This document shows, piece by piece, positions 37,417 through 47,349 of a stretch of DNA of 64,000 nucleotides. The stretch lies in NCBI RefSeq assembly GCF_019972115.1, contig NZ_BPFJ01000003.1, positions 186,001 through 250,000 on the forward strand. The letters are read 5' to 3'. The first letter of the stretch is position 1. Each line of letters starts with the position of its first letter. The stretch comes from Sulfurovum sp. TSL6 (GTDB taxonomy: Bacteria > Campylobacterota > Campylobacteria > Campylobacterales > Sulfurovaceae). Position numbers and translations under genes: made by a program. The notes under the pieces are model-generated. The model was not told where the DNA came from. It made no database searches and saw only the letters and a list, made by a program, of their open reading frames with translations.

Positions 37417-38847
37417 TTAGCAAGAGTACGTTGTAATATACTCAAATGCAGTTGGTCTACCTTCATCTGGCCAGATCTGTGTTTCGAACTGGTAGTGTTG
37501 GAATGTATCAATGAAATCATCAGTAAAGACTGGTTTCAAGAAGTCATTGTCACCGATGAGTCCTTCAACAGCTTCTCTTAATGTGTGAGGCATTTGAGGA
37601 ATCTTTTTCTCTCTGATCTCATCAAGGCTAAGCTCGAAAAGGTCTTCATCCATAGGTCCAACCATATCATAACCGCTTTTTTTGATTCCATCGATTCCAG
37701 CCATCATTAATGCAGCAAACCCAAGGTATGGACATGCAGTTGAATCTGGGAATCTTGTTTCGATTCTTGTTGCCATCTCACCCGCACCATAAGGGATACG
37801 ACAAGCTGCCGATCTGTTTTGGCTTGAGTAAGTCAAGATAGATGGTGCTTCAAAACCTGGAAGAAGTCTCTTGTAAGAGTTTGTCGTAGGATTTGTAAAT
37901 GCCGCTACTGCTGCAGAGTGTTTAAAGATCCCGCTTAGGTAGTCAAGTGCTGTTTTACTTAAATTTCCATATTCACCCTCTTTATAGAAAAGGTTCTTAC
38001 CATCTTTCCAGATAGACTGGTGTACGTGCATACCGTTACCATTGTCACCGTAAAGTGGTTTAGGCATAAAGGTCGCTGTTTTACCGTTAAGGTGTGCTAC
38101 CATTTTGACAACATATTTGTATTTTTGTACATTATCTGCTGCTTCGATCAATGTACCGAACTTGATACCGATCTCACCTTGACCCTGTGCCACTTCGTGG
38201 TGACCAAGCATTACTTCTAGGCCTACTTCTTCAAGAAGTAGCATCATTTCAGCTCTTAGATCAACCATAGAGTCTGTTGGCATTACTGGGAAGTATCCAC
38301 CTTTTGTACCTGGTCTGTGACCCATGTTCCCTTGCTCATATTTCGTATCATGGTTCCATTGACCTTCTTCAGTGTCCACTTTGTAGTATGCAGAGTTGAT
38401 GTCATCTCTGAACTCAACATTGTCAAAGATAAAGAATTCATTCTCAGGACCGAAGTATGCTACATCACCGATGTTCGCTTCTTCAAGGTATTCTAAAGAT
38501 TTTTTAGCGATCGATCTTGGACACTTTTCATACATTTGACTTTTGTAGATATCATACACATCACAGATTACAATGATAGTACTGTCAGCAGTAAAAGGAT
38601 CAAGGAATGCAGTTTCAACATCTGGTTTAAGAAGCATATCTGATTTATGAATAGGCTGCCAAGCTTCGATAGATGAACCATCAAATGGAAGACCTGCTTC
38701 TAGCATTTCAGCTGATACAGCATGCATTCTATAACTAATGTGGTGCCATGCACCTTTAATATCTGTAAATCTAAAGTCTACAAACTCTACTTCATTTTCT
38801 TTACAATATTTAAAAAACTCTTCTGTGTTGTTCACAAATTTACCCAT
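37417..38847 (-). CDS. glnA: Glutamine synthetase, type I
   Basis: A 476-residue type I glutamine synthetase that makes glutamine from glutamate, ammonia and [29 protein letters not shown], the HVHQSIW loop and NRSAACRIP are recognisable. At the usual adenylylation site the tyrosine is replaced: D402-L-F404-E-L. This means GlnE-type adenylylation cannot act at that residue. It lies 71 bases after the PHP phosphatase gene on the same strand. Confidence 0.96.
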   Translation of the reverse strand: MGKFVNNTEEFFKYCKENEVEFVDFRFTDIKGAWHHISYRMHAVSAEMLEAGLPFDGSSIEAWQPIHKSDMLLKPDVETAFLDPFTADSTIIVICDVYDIYKSQMYEKCPRSIAKKSLEYLEEANIGDVAYFGPENEFFIFDNVEFRDDINSAYYKVDTEEGQWNHDTKYEQGNMGHRPGTKGGYFPVMPTDSMVDLRAEMMLLLEEVGLEVMLGHHEVAQGQGEIGIKFGTLIEAADNVQKYKYVVKMVAHLNGKTATFMPKPLYGDNGNGMHVHQSIWKDGKNLFYKEGEYGNLSKTALDYLSGIFKHSAAVAAFTNPTTNSYKRLLPGFEAPSILTYSSQNRSAACRIPYGAGEMATRIETRFPDSTACPYLGFAALMMAGIDGIKKSGYDMVGPMDEDLFELSLDEIREKKIPQMPHTLREAVEGLIGDNDFLKPVFTDDFIDTFQHYQFETQIWPDEGRPTAFEYITTYSC

Positions 38848-38918
38848 GTAACTACTCCTAAATTAAAATTATTCTATTATTGTAGCCATAAATAAATTAG
38901 TTACATCAGTGTTTTTGC

Positions 38919-39707
38919 TTAAAAAGTAATCAATTGTCTATCTCGGCCTTCAAAAGTAGCAGCTTTTGTATATCCAACCTCTTTTGCAAGTGTTGTAGCA
39001 ATGTCATAACCAAAACCTACCTGTTCAACTGAATGGGCATCAGAAGAGAAGGTAATAGGGATATCAAGTGCATAGGCTTCTTCCATTAATTCTCTTGACG
39101 GGTAGAGTTCCCCTACAGGTTTACGAAGACCGGCTGTATTAACTTCAAGGACCATATTGGACTTTTTGATGGCTTGCAGTGCATCTTTTGCCAAGAGTCT
39201 TACATCTTTTTTTGGCAGAAATTTAAATACCTTGATGAGGTCCAGGTGTCCTACGATGTCGAACTTCCCGGATCTTGCCATCGCTTCAGTGGCTTCGAAA
39301 TAGGCTTTCCATATCTCATCAATATCTTTGTTTTTCCATCCGGCGATGAATTCAGGATTATCAAAACTCCACTTATCGATGAAGTGTACAGAACCTATAA
39401 GATAGTCCACTGTTGCATCTAAAACACGATCGTCCATATGCCCCGGAAGATAATCCACTTCGTAACCAAACAGTATACGGATATCATTTTTGTACCGCTC
39501 TTTAGCACTTAAGACATCTTCTGTATAGGCTTGCATCTCTTCAAAGGCGAGACGATAATGCGGGTCAAAGTCCATAGGTGCATGTTCAGAAAACCCATAA
39601 ATATCTATGTCCAGTTCAATGGCTTTTTGGATGTACTCATCTACTGTACCCTCAGCATGGTTGCAACGTGTTGTGTGGTTATGTATATCTATTCGTGTCA
39701 TTTTCAT
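38919..39707 (-). CDS. PHP-domain histidinol-phosphatase-like protein
   Basis: A 262-residue PHP-superfamily phosphoesterase. The metal-binding HNHTTRCNH near the start, GFSEHAPM, GYEVDYLPG, GSVHFIDKW, HLDLIKVF and the closing SDAHSVEQVG follow the order of HisK/HisJ-type histidinol-phosphatases, which carry out the step before histidinol dehydrogenase. No other his gene is adjacent, so a different phosphate ester is possible. Confidence 0.82.
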   Translation of the reverse strand: MKMTRIDIHNHTTRCNHAEGTVDEYIQKAIELDIDIYGFSEHAPMDFDPHYRLAFEEMQAYTEDVLSAKERYKNDIRILFGYEVDYLPGHMDDRVLDATVDYLIGSVHFIDKWSFDNPEFIAGWKNKDIDEIWKAYFEATEAMARSGKFDIVGHLDLIKVFKFLPKKDVRLLAKDALQAIKKSNMVLEVNTAGLRKPVGELYPSRELMEEAYALDIPITFSSDAHSVEQVGFGYDIATTLAKEVGYTKAATFEGRDRQLITF

Positions 39708-39788
39708 AATTGGGATTATACCATATTCACTTCTGACGTATAACTATAAAATTAATTACAAAAAATAAAAATTGTTGTAGAATCACTT

Positions 39789-42700
39789 ATGAAAAAAATT
39801 ATTTTAAACTTATTTTTAATTGTTCTTTCTTTTGGTAGTGTTGCTTATGCTGACATAAACTCTATAGCTTCACTCAAAGCATTTATAAAAGATGGACAAA
39901 AGAACAATTATTTTCCCAAAACGATTTTACTCAATACCTTTAGTCAGAAAAACAAATTAACCCAGGTTGACCTTGATTTTAGGACAGTGATCCATTGGGA
40001 TATCAATTCTAGATGTCCTGATCATGAAGATGAGATCATACTTGCACTTGGGAGTAAAAACCATTCTATTGTCTGTAACGCTGGAGATACAGCAGGTATT
40101 TTAGGTATAGGAGATAATTGGGTAGATGATGCGACAGGTAATGACATTTATTATCCAGGTAAGGGTAATGATACTATAGATGCAGGTTCAGGTAATGATA
40201 TTTTGATCTTTGATGCTCATTGGGGTCATGATAAGGTGATATTACGTTCGCATAAAGTTAACAGGGATTCAATTTTGGGGTATGATGGATCATATCTGTG
40301 GGAATACAGTGATTTTATTATTTTTGGGAAAGAGGTAAAACGAGAAGATATCGTTTGGCAGGGAAAGAAACTTTACCATCTTAAAACAGGGGACAGCATT
40401 GAGCTTAATACCAAAGAAGTGAATATACTTTTTGCTTCTGACCCTAAAAACAATATGCTTGATGTCCCAACACAAGAACTTATTAGTCTGGAAGATCTTA
40501 AATCAGAGAGTATTTTTGTAAAAGATAATTATCTTTATCTTGCCAAAGGGAATGAAGGGCTTTATATTGTAGATATTAAAGATATATCAAACCCTTTTAT
40601 TGTTTCAAAACTTGTACTTCCAGGACGGGCACTTGTTGTTGAAGTTGAGAATGATGTTGCATATGTATCACAGGGAGATTACTATCTAGAAGGGAAAAAG
40701 GGATGGGTAAGTATCGTTGATATTTATGATCAAAAACATCCCAAAGTTCTAAAAAATTTAAAGTTTGGTAATAATATCACAAGTCTTTCAGTGCATCAAA
40801 ATAGACTTTATATTCCAGATACACATTCACGAAGTGGGGATAGACAATTATATATTTATGATGTCTCTAATCCACAAAATCCTCTACGTTTATCGAATAT
40901 TAAACTTAAAGATTCTGTAAGTGACTTAGTATATCTCGATGAAACACTTTATCTAAGTCAAGGATTTGGTAAATTGACTATTCTGGATGTAAGTAACCCA
41001 AGGGATCCTAAGTTAGTGAAAAAAACGCCTCTATACAATAAAAGGGTCAATAGTATAAGTGTAAAAAATGATCTTTTAGTATACACACACAAGGATGATA
41101 GTATGAGTGTGTTTCATTTACAAAAAGACCATACTTTACAAAACATTTGTGAATTAAAAACAGTGAAAAAGAACAAGTATCATGAGTTTTCTCATCATAA
41201 TGCATTAGCGATAGAAGATGATCTTATCTATAGAGCAGAGGGGCCAAAAGGTATCTCTGTTAGCAGTATCAGTGAATGTAAGGTGGTCAATGTATTGCCT
41301 TCTGAAACGAAACCATGGACCACAGCACTTATAAAAATCGACAATAAGCTTGTAAGTTTTACTACTGGCAATCGTGGGAAAGTCTATGATCTAAAAAAGG
41401 ATATGATTCATATAGAACAAAAACTGCCTTCTGTTAAGAAAAAAACTTCAAACGTTGATGTGGCTAACATTTTGAGCAAGGATCAGCTTCAAACACTGCT
41501 TTATAAAACTGTAATGAAAAATAATCCCAAAGAGGTCAAGCGTTTATGTAAGCTTGGTGCAAATCCTAACGTATCAGGTCATGAGAGATACACACCTATA
41601 GAGATTGCAGCAAGAACGGGCAAAGTATGGGCACTTGAAGCACTGCTTGAGTGTGGTGGAAAAGCAACTAAAAAAAGTATGTTCCTCGCTGCACTTACTG
41701 AACAAAATGAAGCCATGAAAGTACTTGAAAAATATGGTGTACCTGTCACAGTTAGGGATAAAGATGACTGTACTACTTTGCACTTTATTGCACAAGACGG
41801 TAGTTTGGATATGGTAAAGTATCTTATAGAAAAAGGCGTCCCCTATAACGCAACATGCAGAAACTTAGAGTCACCATTGACTTGGGCAAATTATGGAAGC
41901 AATTGTAAGGTGATTGAATACCTTGAAAGCCTTTACCCTCCATCACACGATAAGACAAAAAATAAAAAATGTGAAAGTAGAAAAATCAATGAAGACTTAA
42001 GAAGGATCAAGTCACTTGTAAGAGAGCTAAATGTGAATAAAAGATCCAATTATATGGATCGGGATAATTCTACGGATATGAAGATAAAAACTATACAAAA
42101 GGGTGATGAGCTTAGAGTAAAATTGTTGATAAAAAATCCTATGTTGACAGACGAACAGGCAACCAAAAAAAGAATAAATGTTGATTTTATAGAACATATC
42201 ACGCTCAGAGTTGGAGAGAGGATCGTGTTTGATATGTCAAACAGTGCCTATCTAAGTAAAAACCCTCTTATCGCCGTAAAAACGACAAATTTCACAACAG
42301 ATGAAAACGTGACATTGACCATCACAGATAATCATGGTAGAAAAGAGAGTAAGAGTTCAACGATTAAAGTAGCAAGCCCATTGAATACAAAGAAGAAGGT
42401 TTGGGAAAATGGAGAAGTACGTGACTATAGAAAGACTAATCCTACACTGTGGCGTGCAAGAACAGTCACTGATGCAGCTGAAATACTCTATGGTAATGTA
42501 GATTATCATGAGGGTAATTTCAAGATCACTCTGCCCAGGGTAGCTATCAGTAGTGCTTATGTAAATATCAGAATACAATCTGATCTGGATCTTGAATCTA
42601 TGGCACTTTTAACTAATGCGAACCCGCACTCAACAATCGCTGTATTTTCTATACCAAAAGGTACAAAAGTAGATTACGACTTGAGGATTAAAGCAAAAAA

Positions 42701-42806
42701 CTATGTTGAACCTTATGTAGTGATAATTGCGAAAGGAAGAGATGGAAAGTTCTATAAAAGTATAAAGATTTTTCAGGTTGCACGAAGTGGAGACAACTGT
42801 TCCTGA
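39789..42806 (+). CDS. Exported mosaic protein: RTX-like, LVIVD propeller, ankyrin, SoxZ-like and SoxY-like regions
   Basis: A 1005-residue protein with a signal peptide (about 1-21). Visible parts in order: two or three RTX-type calcium nonapeptides at about 117-142 (GKGNDTIDAGSGND); LVIVD repeats at about 235-510, four with the V/I-D-I/V-x-x-P core (LYIVDIKDISNPF, VSIVDIYDQKHP, LYIYDVSNPQNP, LTILDVSNPRDP); ankyrin repeats at about 563-715; a SoxZ-like domain at about 764-861 (GDELRVKLLIKNPM ... SKNPLIAVK); and a SoxY-like domain at about 870-1001 (FKITLPRVA ... VNIRIQSDLDLESMALLTNANP). SoxYZ carries sulfur intermediates in thiosulfate oxidation on a C-terminal GGCGG cysteine; here the end is SGDNCS with C1004 next to last. 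Single gene with its own promoter region. Function inferred only: a periplasmic or surface sulfur-carrier-like scaffold. Confidence 0.75.
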   Translation: MKKIILNLFLIVLSFGSVAYADINSIASLKAFIKDGQKNNYFPKTILLNTFSQKNKLTQVDLDFRTVIHWDINSRCPDHEDEIILALGSKNHSIVCNAGDTAGILGIGDNWVDDATGNDIYYPGKGNDTIDAGSGNDILIFDAHWGHDKVILRSHKVNRDSILGYDGSYLWEYSDFIIFGKEVKREDIVWQGKKLYHLKTGDSIELNTKEVNILFASDPKNNMLDVPTQELISLEDLKSESIFVKDNYLYLAKGNEGLYIVDIKDISNPFIVSKLVLPGRALVVEVENDVAYVSQGDYYLEGKKGWVSIVDIYDQKHPKVLKNLKFGNNITSLSVHQNRLYIPDTHSRSGDRQLYIYDVSNPQNPLRLSNIKLKDSVSDLVYLDETLYLSQGFGKLTILDVSNPRDPKLVKKTPLYNKRVNSISVKNDLLVYTHKDDSMSVFHLQKDHTLQNICELKTVKKNKYHEFSHHNALAIEDDLIYRAEGPKGISVSSISECKVVNVLPSETKPWTTALIKIDNKLVSFTTGNRGKVYDLKKDMIHIEQKLPSVKKKTSNVDVANILSKDQLQTLLYKTVMKNNPKEVKRLCKLGANPNVSGHERYTPIEIAARTGKVWALEALLECGGKATKKSMFLAALTEQNEAMKVLEKYGVPVTVRDKDDCTTLHFIAQDGSLDMVKYLIEKGVPYNATCRNLESPLTWANYGSNCKVIEYLESLYPPSHDKTKNKKCESRKINEDLRRIKSLVRELNVNKRSNYMDRDNSTDMKIKTIQKGDELRVKLLIKNPMLTDEQATKKRINVDFIEHITLRVGERIVFDMSNSAYLSKNPLIAVKTTNFTTDENVTLTITDNHGRKESKSSTIKVASPLNTKKKVWENGEVRDYRKTNPTLWRARTVTDAAEILYGNVDYHEGNFKITLPRVAISSAYVNIRIQSDLDLESMALLTNANPHSTIAVFSIPKGTKVDYDLRIKAKNYVEPYVVIIAKGRDGKFYKSIKIFQVARSGDNCS

Positions 42807-42898
42807 ACCTTATCTGCATAGGTGAATATTGTCTGTAAAACTGTTCTTTACCACTAATAGGATAAAATAAGAACCAAATAAATTCCATTAGGCAAAAG

Positions 42899-44260
42899 AT
42901 GACAGATCAAAATAAAGTAGAACTTTTAGCACCAGCAGGTAACTTGGAGAAGATGAAGATCGCTCTAAACTATGGGGCAGATGCCGTCTATGGGGGTACC
43001 AGTACCTTTTCATTGCGTATCCGTTCAGGTAAAGAGTTTGATATGGATTCCTATGCTGAAGGGATAGCGTATGCCCATGCTCGTGGCAAAAAAGTCTACT
43101 CTACGGTGAACTCCTTTCCTTTTAATTCACAAATGAAGCTCTATGAAAACCACATTGCCAAGATCGCTGAGCTTAAACCGGATGCGCTGATCGTCTCCAG
43201 TCCGGGTGTGGTCAAGATAGCACATCGCATTGCACCGGACATTCCTATCCACCTTTCTACACAAGCCAATGTGATGAATGCTATGGATGCAGAGGTCTAT
43301 TATGACCTTGGGGTAAAGCGTATTATCGTTGCCCGTGAAATAAGTTTGAAAGACTGTGAAGCCATTAAGCATCATTTGCCTGACCTTGAATTAGAGATAT
43401 TTGTGCATGGTTCGATGTGTTTTGCTTACTCAGGACGCTGTCTCATCTCTTCACTGCAAACGGGTCGTGTACCTAACCGTGGATCTTGTGCCAATGACTG
43501 CCGTTTCCCTTATGAAGTTTACGCACATAACCCTGAGTCCGGAACTACATTCAGACTGGATGAAGAAGAGGGTATCGGTACGTATATCATGAATGCTAAA
43601 GATATGAATATGGCATCACATATAGATGAGATACTCAAATCAGGTGTCATAGACTCACTGAAGATAGAAGGACGTACGAAGTCTCCTTATTATGCAGGGG
43701 TGGTAACAAAAGCCTACCGTCAGGCGATCGATGATTTCTATGCCAATAAGTTTGATGCTGCACGGTATCAAGAGGAACTCAACACTACGCAAAACCGCGG
43801 GTTTACAGATGCCTATCTGCTTTCACGGCCTTTTGATAGAACGGAGACGGAATCGAATGAATTCTCTATACAGTACGGTACCCATCAGGTTGCGGGGCTT
43901 GTCCTGGAAGATGGCCTGACATGGAAGTGTAAAGATAAAACGTGCATAGGTGATACGGTAGAGATCGTCTTGCCTGTGGGTGCGACAGTTGAGCTGGTAG
44001 ACAATGATGTAGGCAAGATAGATGAGGTAGACGGAAAGTATTGGCTTACATTTAAAAAGATGCGTTCTGAAACAGGCAAGGAGTTTGAGTGTATTCACTC
44101 GGGTGATTTGAATAATATTCTTTTACCAACTCAATTGCCAGGATATACTATATTGAGACGTGAGATAGGTGAAGCATTGGAGAACAAGGGCTTGACGGAG
44201 AGTTCAACACCTATGAAACAGGAACATGAGGACAAACCGATAACTAAGGATGTGAAATGA
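42899..44260 (+). CDS. Peptidase U32-family protein (TrhP/YegQ-like)
   Basis: A 453-residue U32-family protein. The diagnostic EIFVHGSMCFAYSGRCLIS stretch, followed by NRGSCANDCRFPY, provides the conserved cysteines. Relatives in this family (TrhP/YegQ, RlhA, UbiU/V) take part in prephenate-dependent tRNA or rRNA hydroxylation or ubiquinone hydroxylation rather than proteolysis. The TrhP (tRNA 5-hydroxyuridine) subgroup fits best by sequence order. ATGA overlap with the following purE paralogue. Confidence 0.88.
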   Translation: MTDQNKVELLAPAGNLEKMKIALNYGADAVYGGTSTFSLRIRSGKEFDMDSYAEGIAYAHARGKKVYSTVNSFPFNSQMKLYENHIAKIAELKPDALIVSSPGVVKIAHRIAPDIPIHLSTQANVMNAMDAEVYYDLGVKRIIVAREISLKDCEAIKHHLPDLELEIFVHGSMCFAYSGRCLISSLQTGRVPNRGSCANDCRFPYEVYAHNPESGTTFRLDEEEGIGTYIMNAKDMNMASHIDEILKSGVIDSLKIEGRTKSPYYAGVVTKAYRQAIDDFYANKFDAARYQEELNTTQNRGFTDAYLLSRPFDRTETESNEFSIQYGTHQVAGLVLEDGLTWKCKDKTCIGDTVEIVLPVGATVELVDNDVGKIDEVDGKYWLTFKKMRSETGKEFECIHSGDLNNILLPTQLPGYTILRREIGEALENKGLTESSTPMKQEHEDKPITKDVK

Positions 44261-44751
44261 AATTTGTATCGATCGTAATGGAAAGCAAAAGCGACTATAG
44301 TATTATGTCTGAGTGTTCAGAAACATTGCAAAAGTTTGGTGTGCCGTATGAGCTTATCATCTCTTCAGCACACAGAAGTCTTGAGAGAACTATGCAATAC
44401 GTTAAAGAATCAGAAGCTAAAGGTGCACAAGTGTACATAGCAGCATCAGGTATGGCAGCACACCTTGCCGGTGCATTGGCAGCAGCTACGAGTAAACCGG
44501 TACTTGGTGTACCTATGGAAAGTGGAGCACTGAAGGGTGAAGATGCACTTCTTTCTACAGTGATGATGACAGCAGGTATGCCAGTAGGTACACTTGCCAT
44601 CGGTAAATCAGGTGCGGTCAATGCTGCATATTTGGCTATACAGATCATGGCACTGCAAGATGATGAGCTTAAAGTAAAACTTCAAGAAGACCGCATAAGC
44701 AAAGCAAAGAAAGTAGAACTTGATTCTTCAGAGATTGAAACAATACTGTAA
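44257..44751 (+). CDS. PurE-like protein, Campylobacter-type paralogue
   Basis: A 164-residue PurE-family protein. It keeps the SAHR (37-40) and AAHLAGALAA loops of N5-CAIR mutase but reads M-E-S-K-S-D (8-13) where canonical PurE has M-G-S-x-S-D, so a glycine of the substrate phosphate loop is Glu9. It clusters with glyQ as the single purE does in Campylobacter. The canonical purE with purK lies 2.1 kb downstream. It may be the ancestral Campylobacterota form, a redundant enzyme, or one with a changed substrate. Confidence 0.85.
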   Translation: MKFVSIVMESKSDYSIMSECSETLQKFGVPYELIISSAHRSLERTMQYVKESEAKGAQVYIAASGMAAHLAGALAAATSKPVLGVPMESGALKGEDALLSTVMMTAGMPVGTLAIGKSGAVNAAYLAIQIMALQDDELKVKLQEDRISKAKKVELDSSEIETIL

Positions 44752-44775
44752 AATTAACACTAGGTAAAAATATAG

Positions 44776-45669
44776 ATGAACAACAACGCCATTACATTTA
44801 GCGAACTACTCCTAAAACTACAACAATATTGGGCTGAACAGGGGTGTAATATCGTACAACCCTATGACATCCCTTCGGGTGCAGGAACATTTCACCCTGC
44901 CACACTGCTGAGAAGTCTAGACTCTCAGCCTTGGTCAGCTGCCTATGTGGCTCCTTCACGCCGTCCAACAGATGGACGTTATGGGGAAAACCCTAACCGT
45001 CTTGGTGCTTATTATCAGTTTCAAGCATTGATCAAGCCCAGTCCTGACAATATTCAAGAGCTTTATTTGAAGTCTTTAGAGTACTTGGGACTGAACCTGC
45101 AAGAGCATGATATCCGTTTTGTAGAAGACAACTGGGAGTCTCCGACCTTGGGTGCCTGGGGTCTTGGTTGGGAAGTGTGGCTTGATGGTATGGAAGTGAC
45201 ACAGTTTACCTACTTTCAACAGGTCGGTGGTATCGCTTGTGACCCTGTAGCAGTGGAGATCACGTATGGGACAGAGAGACTTGCGATGTATCTGCAAGGG
45301 GTAGATTCAGTGTATGATCTGGTTTGGAACCGTATGGGAGACACTGTCACAACGTATGGTGATGTACATAAAGAGACAGAGTATGAGTTTTCCAAGTATC
45401 ACTTTGAAGTAGCCAATGTAGAGAACCTGTTCCAACATTTTGAAGATGCTTCCAATGAATGTGAAGTCTGTCTTGATGCAGGCTTGCCTTTACCAGCATA
45501 TGACCAATGTATGATAGCCTCACATGCTTTTAATGTACTGGATGCAAGAAAAGCGATCTCTCAGGCACAGAGACAGAACTATATTTTAAAAGTAAGAGAA
45601 CTCTCTATAGGGTGTGCAAAGCTTTATAAAGCACAAGAGCAAGAGCGTGATGAACGTGTTAGAGGCTAG
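44776..45669 (+). CDS. glyQ: Glycine--tRNA ligase alpha subunit
   Basis: A 297-residue catalytic alpha subunit of the bacterial alpha2beta2 glycyl-tRNA synthetase. The start ([21 protein letters not shown]) and the [23 protein letters not shown] segment are highly typical. The beta subunit gene glyS is not in this window. It lies in a plus-strand run with the purE paralogue before it and purK after it. Confidence 0.97.
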   Translation: MNNNAITFSELLLKLQQYWAEQGCNIVQPYDIPSGAGTFHPATLLRSLDSQPWSAAYVAPSRRPTDGRYGENPNRLGAYYQFQALIKPSPDNIQELYLKSLEYLGLNLQEHDIRFVEDNWESPTLGAWGLGWEVWLDGMEVTQFTYFQQVGGIACDPVAVEITYGTERLAMYLQGVDSVYDLVWNRMGDTVTTYGDVHKETEYEFSKYHFEVANVENLFQHFEDASNECEVCLDAGLPLPAYDQCMIASHAFNVLDARKAISQAQRQNYILKVRELSIGCAKLYKAQEQERDERVRG

Positions 45670-45699
45670 CGTTAGCATCTGTATAGAAGGGATGAACCA

Positions 45700-46860
45700 G
45701 TGATTGAAAAACTAGTAACTTCAAGTTTGAAAATGGGAGTCATTGCCGGTGGACAGCTTGGCAAGATGCTTATTCAAGAGGCTAGTAAATGGGATATTAC
45801 TACCTATGTACTTGACCCGGATGAGGGATGTTCTGCACGCAATGTAGCTTCTGTCTATGTACAAGGGGACTTTACAGACTTCGACGCAGTCTATGCATTT
45901 GGAAAGCGTGTAGATATATTGACTTTTGAACTTGAAAATGTCAATATTGAAGCTTTGCAAAAACTTAAATCTGAGGGGCTTAGAATAGTCCCAGATCCTG
46001 ATATCTTGGCACTTATCCAGGATAAAGGATTGCAAAAAGAGTTCTATGCAAAGCATGCTATGCCGACATCTCCTTTTGTATGTTGTGAAAATACAGAAGA
46101 GATAGCAGAAGCACTCCAAACAGGAAAATTTGCCTATCCTTTTGTGCAAAAGTTACGCAAAGGCGGATATGATGGACATGGTGTCTCACTCATCAACAGT
46201 AGTGAGAAAACACTTTTAGATGGTACTTCTATCATAGAGAAAAAAGTAGATATCGATAAAGAGATCGCTGTGATCGCTGCAAGGAACAGTGCAGGAGAAG
46301 TGCGTTGTTTCCCTGCTGTAGAGATGACATTTAATGATGAAACCAATTTGGTTGAAGAGATCTTTTGTCCAGCCAATATTACGGAAGAACAGGATAAAAC
46401 GGCAGAAGCATTAGCGATAGATATTATTGAAAAGTTGGATATGGTCGGGCTTCTGGCTATCGAGTTCTTTATAGACAAACAAGGCCAGATACTCATCAAT
46501 GAAGTGGCTCCAAGACCGCATAACAGTGGCCATCATACGATAGACAGTGTTGTGACATCTCAACTGGAACAGTTGCTTCGTGCGATACTTGACCTGCCTT
46601 TGGGAAGTACAAAGCTCACCAGTGCCTCAGTGATGCTGAACCTTTTGGGAGAGCCGGGGTATGAAGGACCGGTCTATTATGAAGGTTTTAGTGAGTCTCT
46701 GGCTATTGATGGGGTCAAGATCCATCTTTATGGTAAAAAAAGCACAAGACCTTCCAGGAAGATGGGACATGTGACCGTTTTGGCAGATACGGTTGAAAAT
46801 GCATTCAAAAAAGCCAATCAGGTAAAAAATATACTAAAGGTTAAATCATGGAAAAAGTAG
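45700..46860 (+). CDS. purK: N5-carboxyaminoimidazole ribonucleotide synthase
   Basis: A 386-residue ATP-grasp ligase that carboxylates AIR to N5-CAIR with bicarbonate and ATP. The opening MGVIAGGQLGKML, the ATP-grasp KLRKGGYDGHGV loop and EVAPRPHNSGHHTID are standard. The start is GTG 45700 with AAGGGAT upstream; an internal ATG at 45733 lacks a ribosome binding site. It overlaps purE by 13 bases, fitting the handover of unstable N5-CAIR. Confidence 0.94.
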   Translation: MIEKLVTSSLKMGVIAGGQLGKMLIQEASKWDITTYVLDPDEGCSARNVASVYVQGDFTDFDAVYAFGKRVDILTFELENVNIEALQKLKSEGLRIVPDPDILALIQDKGLQKEFYAKHAMPTSPFVCCENTEEIAEALQTGKFAYPFVQKLRKGGYDGHGVSLINSSEKTLLDGTSIIEKKVDIDKEIAVIAARNSAGEVRCFPAVEMTFNDETNLVEEIFCPANITEEQDKTAEALAIDIIEKLDMVGLLAIEFFIDKQGQILINEVAPRPHNSGHHTIDSVVTSQLEQLLRAILDLPLGSTKLTSASVMLNLLGEPGYEGPVYYEGFSESLAIDGVKIHLYGKKSTRPSRKMGHVTVLADTVENAFKKANQVKNILKVKSWKK

Positions 46861-47348
46861 TGGTGAGTATCGTTATGGGATCAGATTCTGATCTTCCTGT
46901 TATGCAAGAGGCTGCCAATATGTTAGAGCAGTTTAATGTCGGATATGAGCTGGATATCGTCTCAGCACACAGAACACCGGAAAAACTTTTTGAGTTTTCT
47001 GCCAATGCACATAAGCGTGGCATTCAAGTCATCATTGCCGGAGCAGGGGGTGCTGCGCACTTACCGGGTATGATAGCTTCCATGTCTCCGCTGCCGGTCA
47101 TAGGTGTACCCGTAAAGTCAAGCAACTCCATTGACGGATGGGATTCAGTACTCTCCATATTGCAAATGCCTGGAGGTGTACCAGTGGCTACAGTGGCACT
47201 CAATGGTGCCAAGAATGCAGGTATCCTTGCTGCGCAGATCGTCTCAACTGCTTCTGAAGAGACTCGAAAAGAGATCATCGCCTATAAGCAGAGTCTTGCG
47301 GAGCAAGTGATAGAGAAGTCAAAAAGAGTGAAATCTCAGAAAGTTTAG
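46848..47348 (+). CDS. purE: N5-carboxyaminoimidazole ribonucleotide mutase
   Basis: A 166-residue class I PurE that converts N5-CAIR from PurK to CAIR. G11-S-D-S-D15 binds the phosphate, S-A-H41-R42 and GAGGAAHLPGM line the active site, and MPGGVPVAT closes the fold. It is the canonical partner of the overlapping purK, unlike the second PurE-like gene at 44.3 kb. Confidence 0.95.
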   Translation: MEKVVVSIVMGSDSDLPVMQEAANMLEQFNVGYELDIVSAHRTPEKLFEFSANAHKRGIQVIIAGAGGAAHLPGMIASMSPLPVIGVPVKSSNSIDGWDSVLSILQMPGGVPVATVALNGAKNAGILAAQIVSTASEETRKEIIAYKQSLAEQVIEKSKRVKSQKV

Positions 47349-47349
47349 C

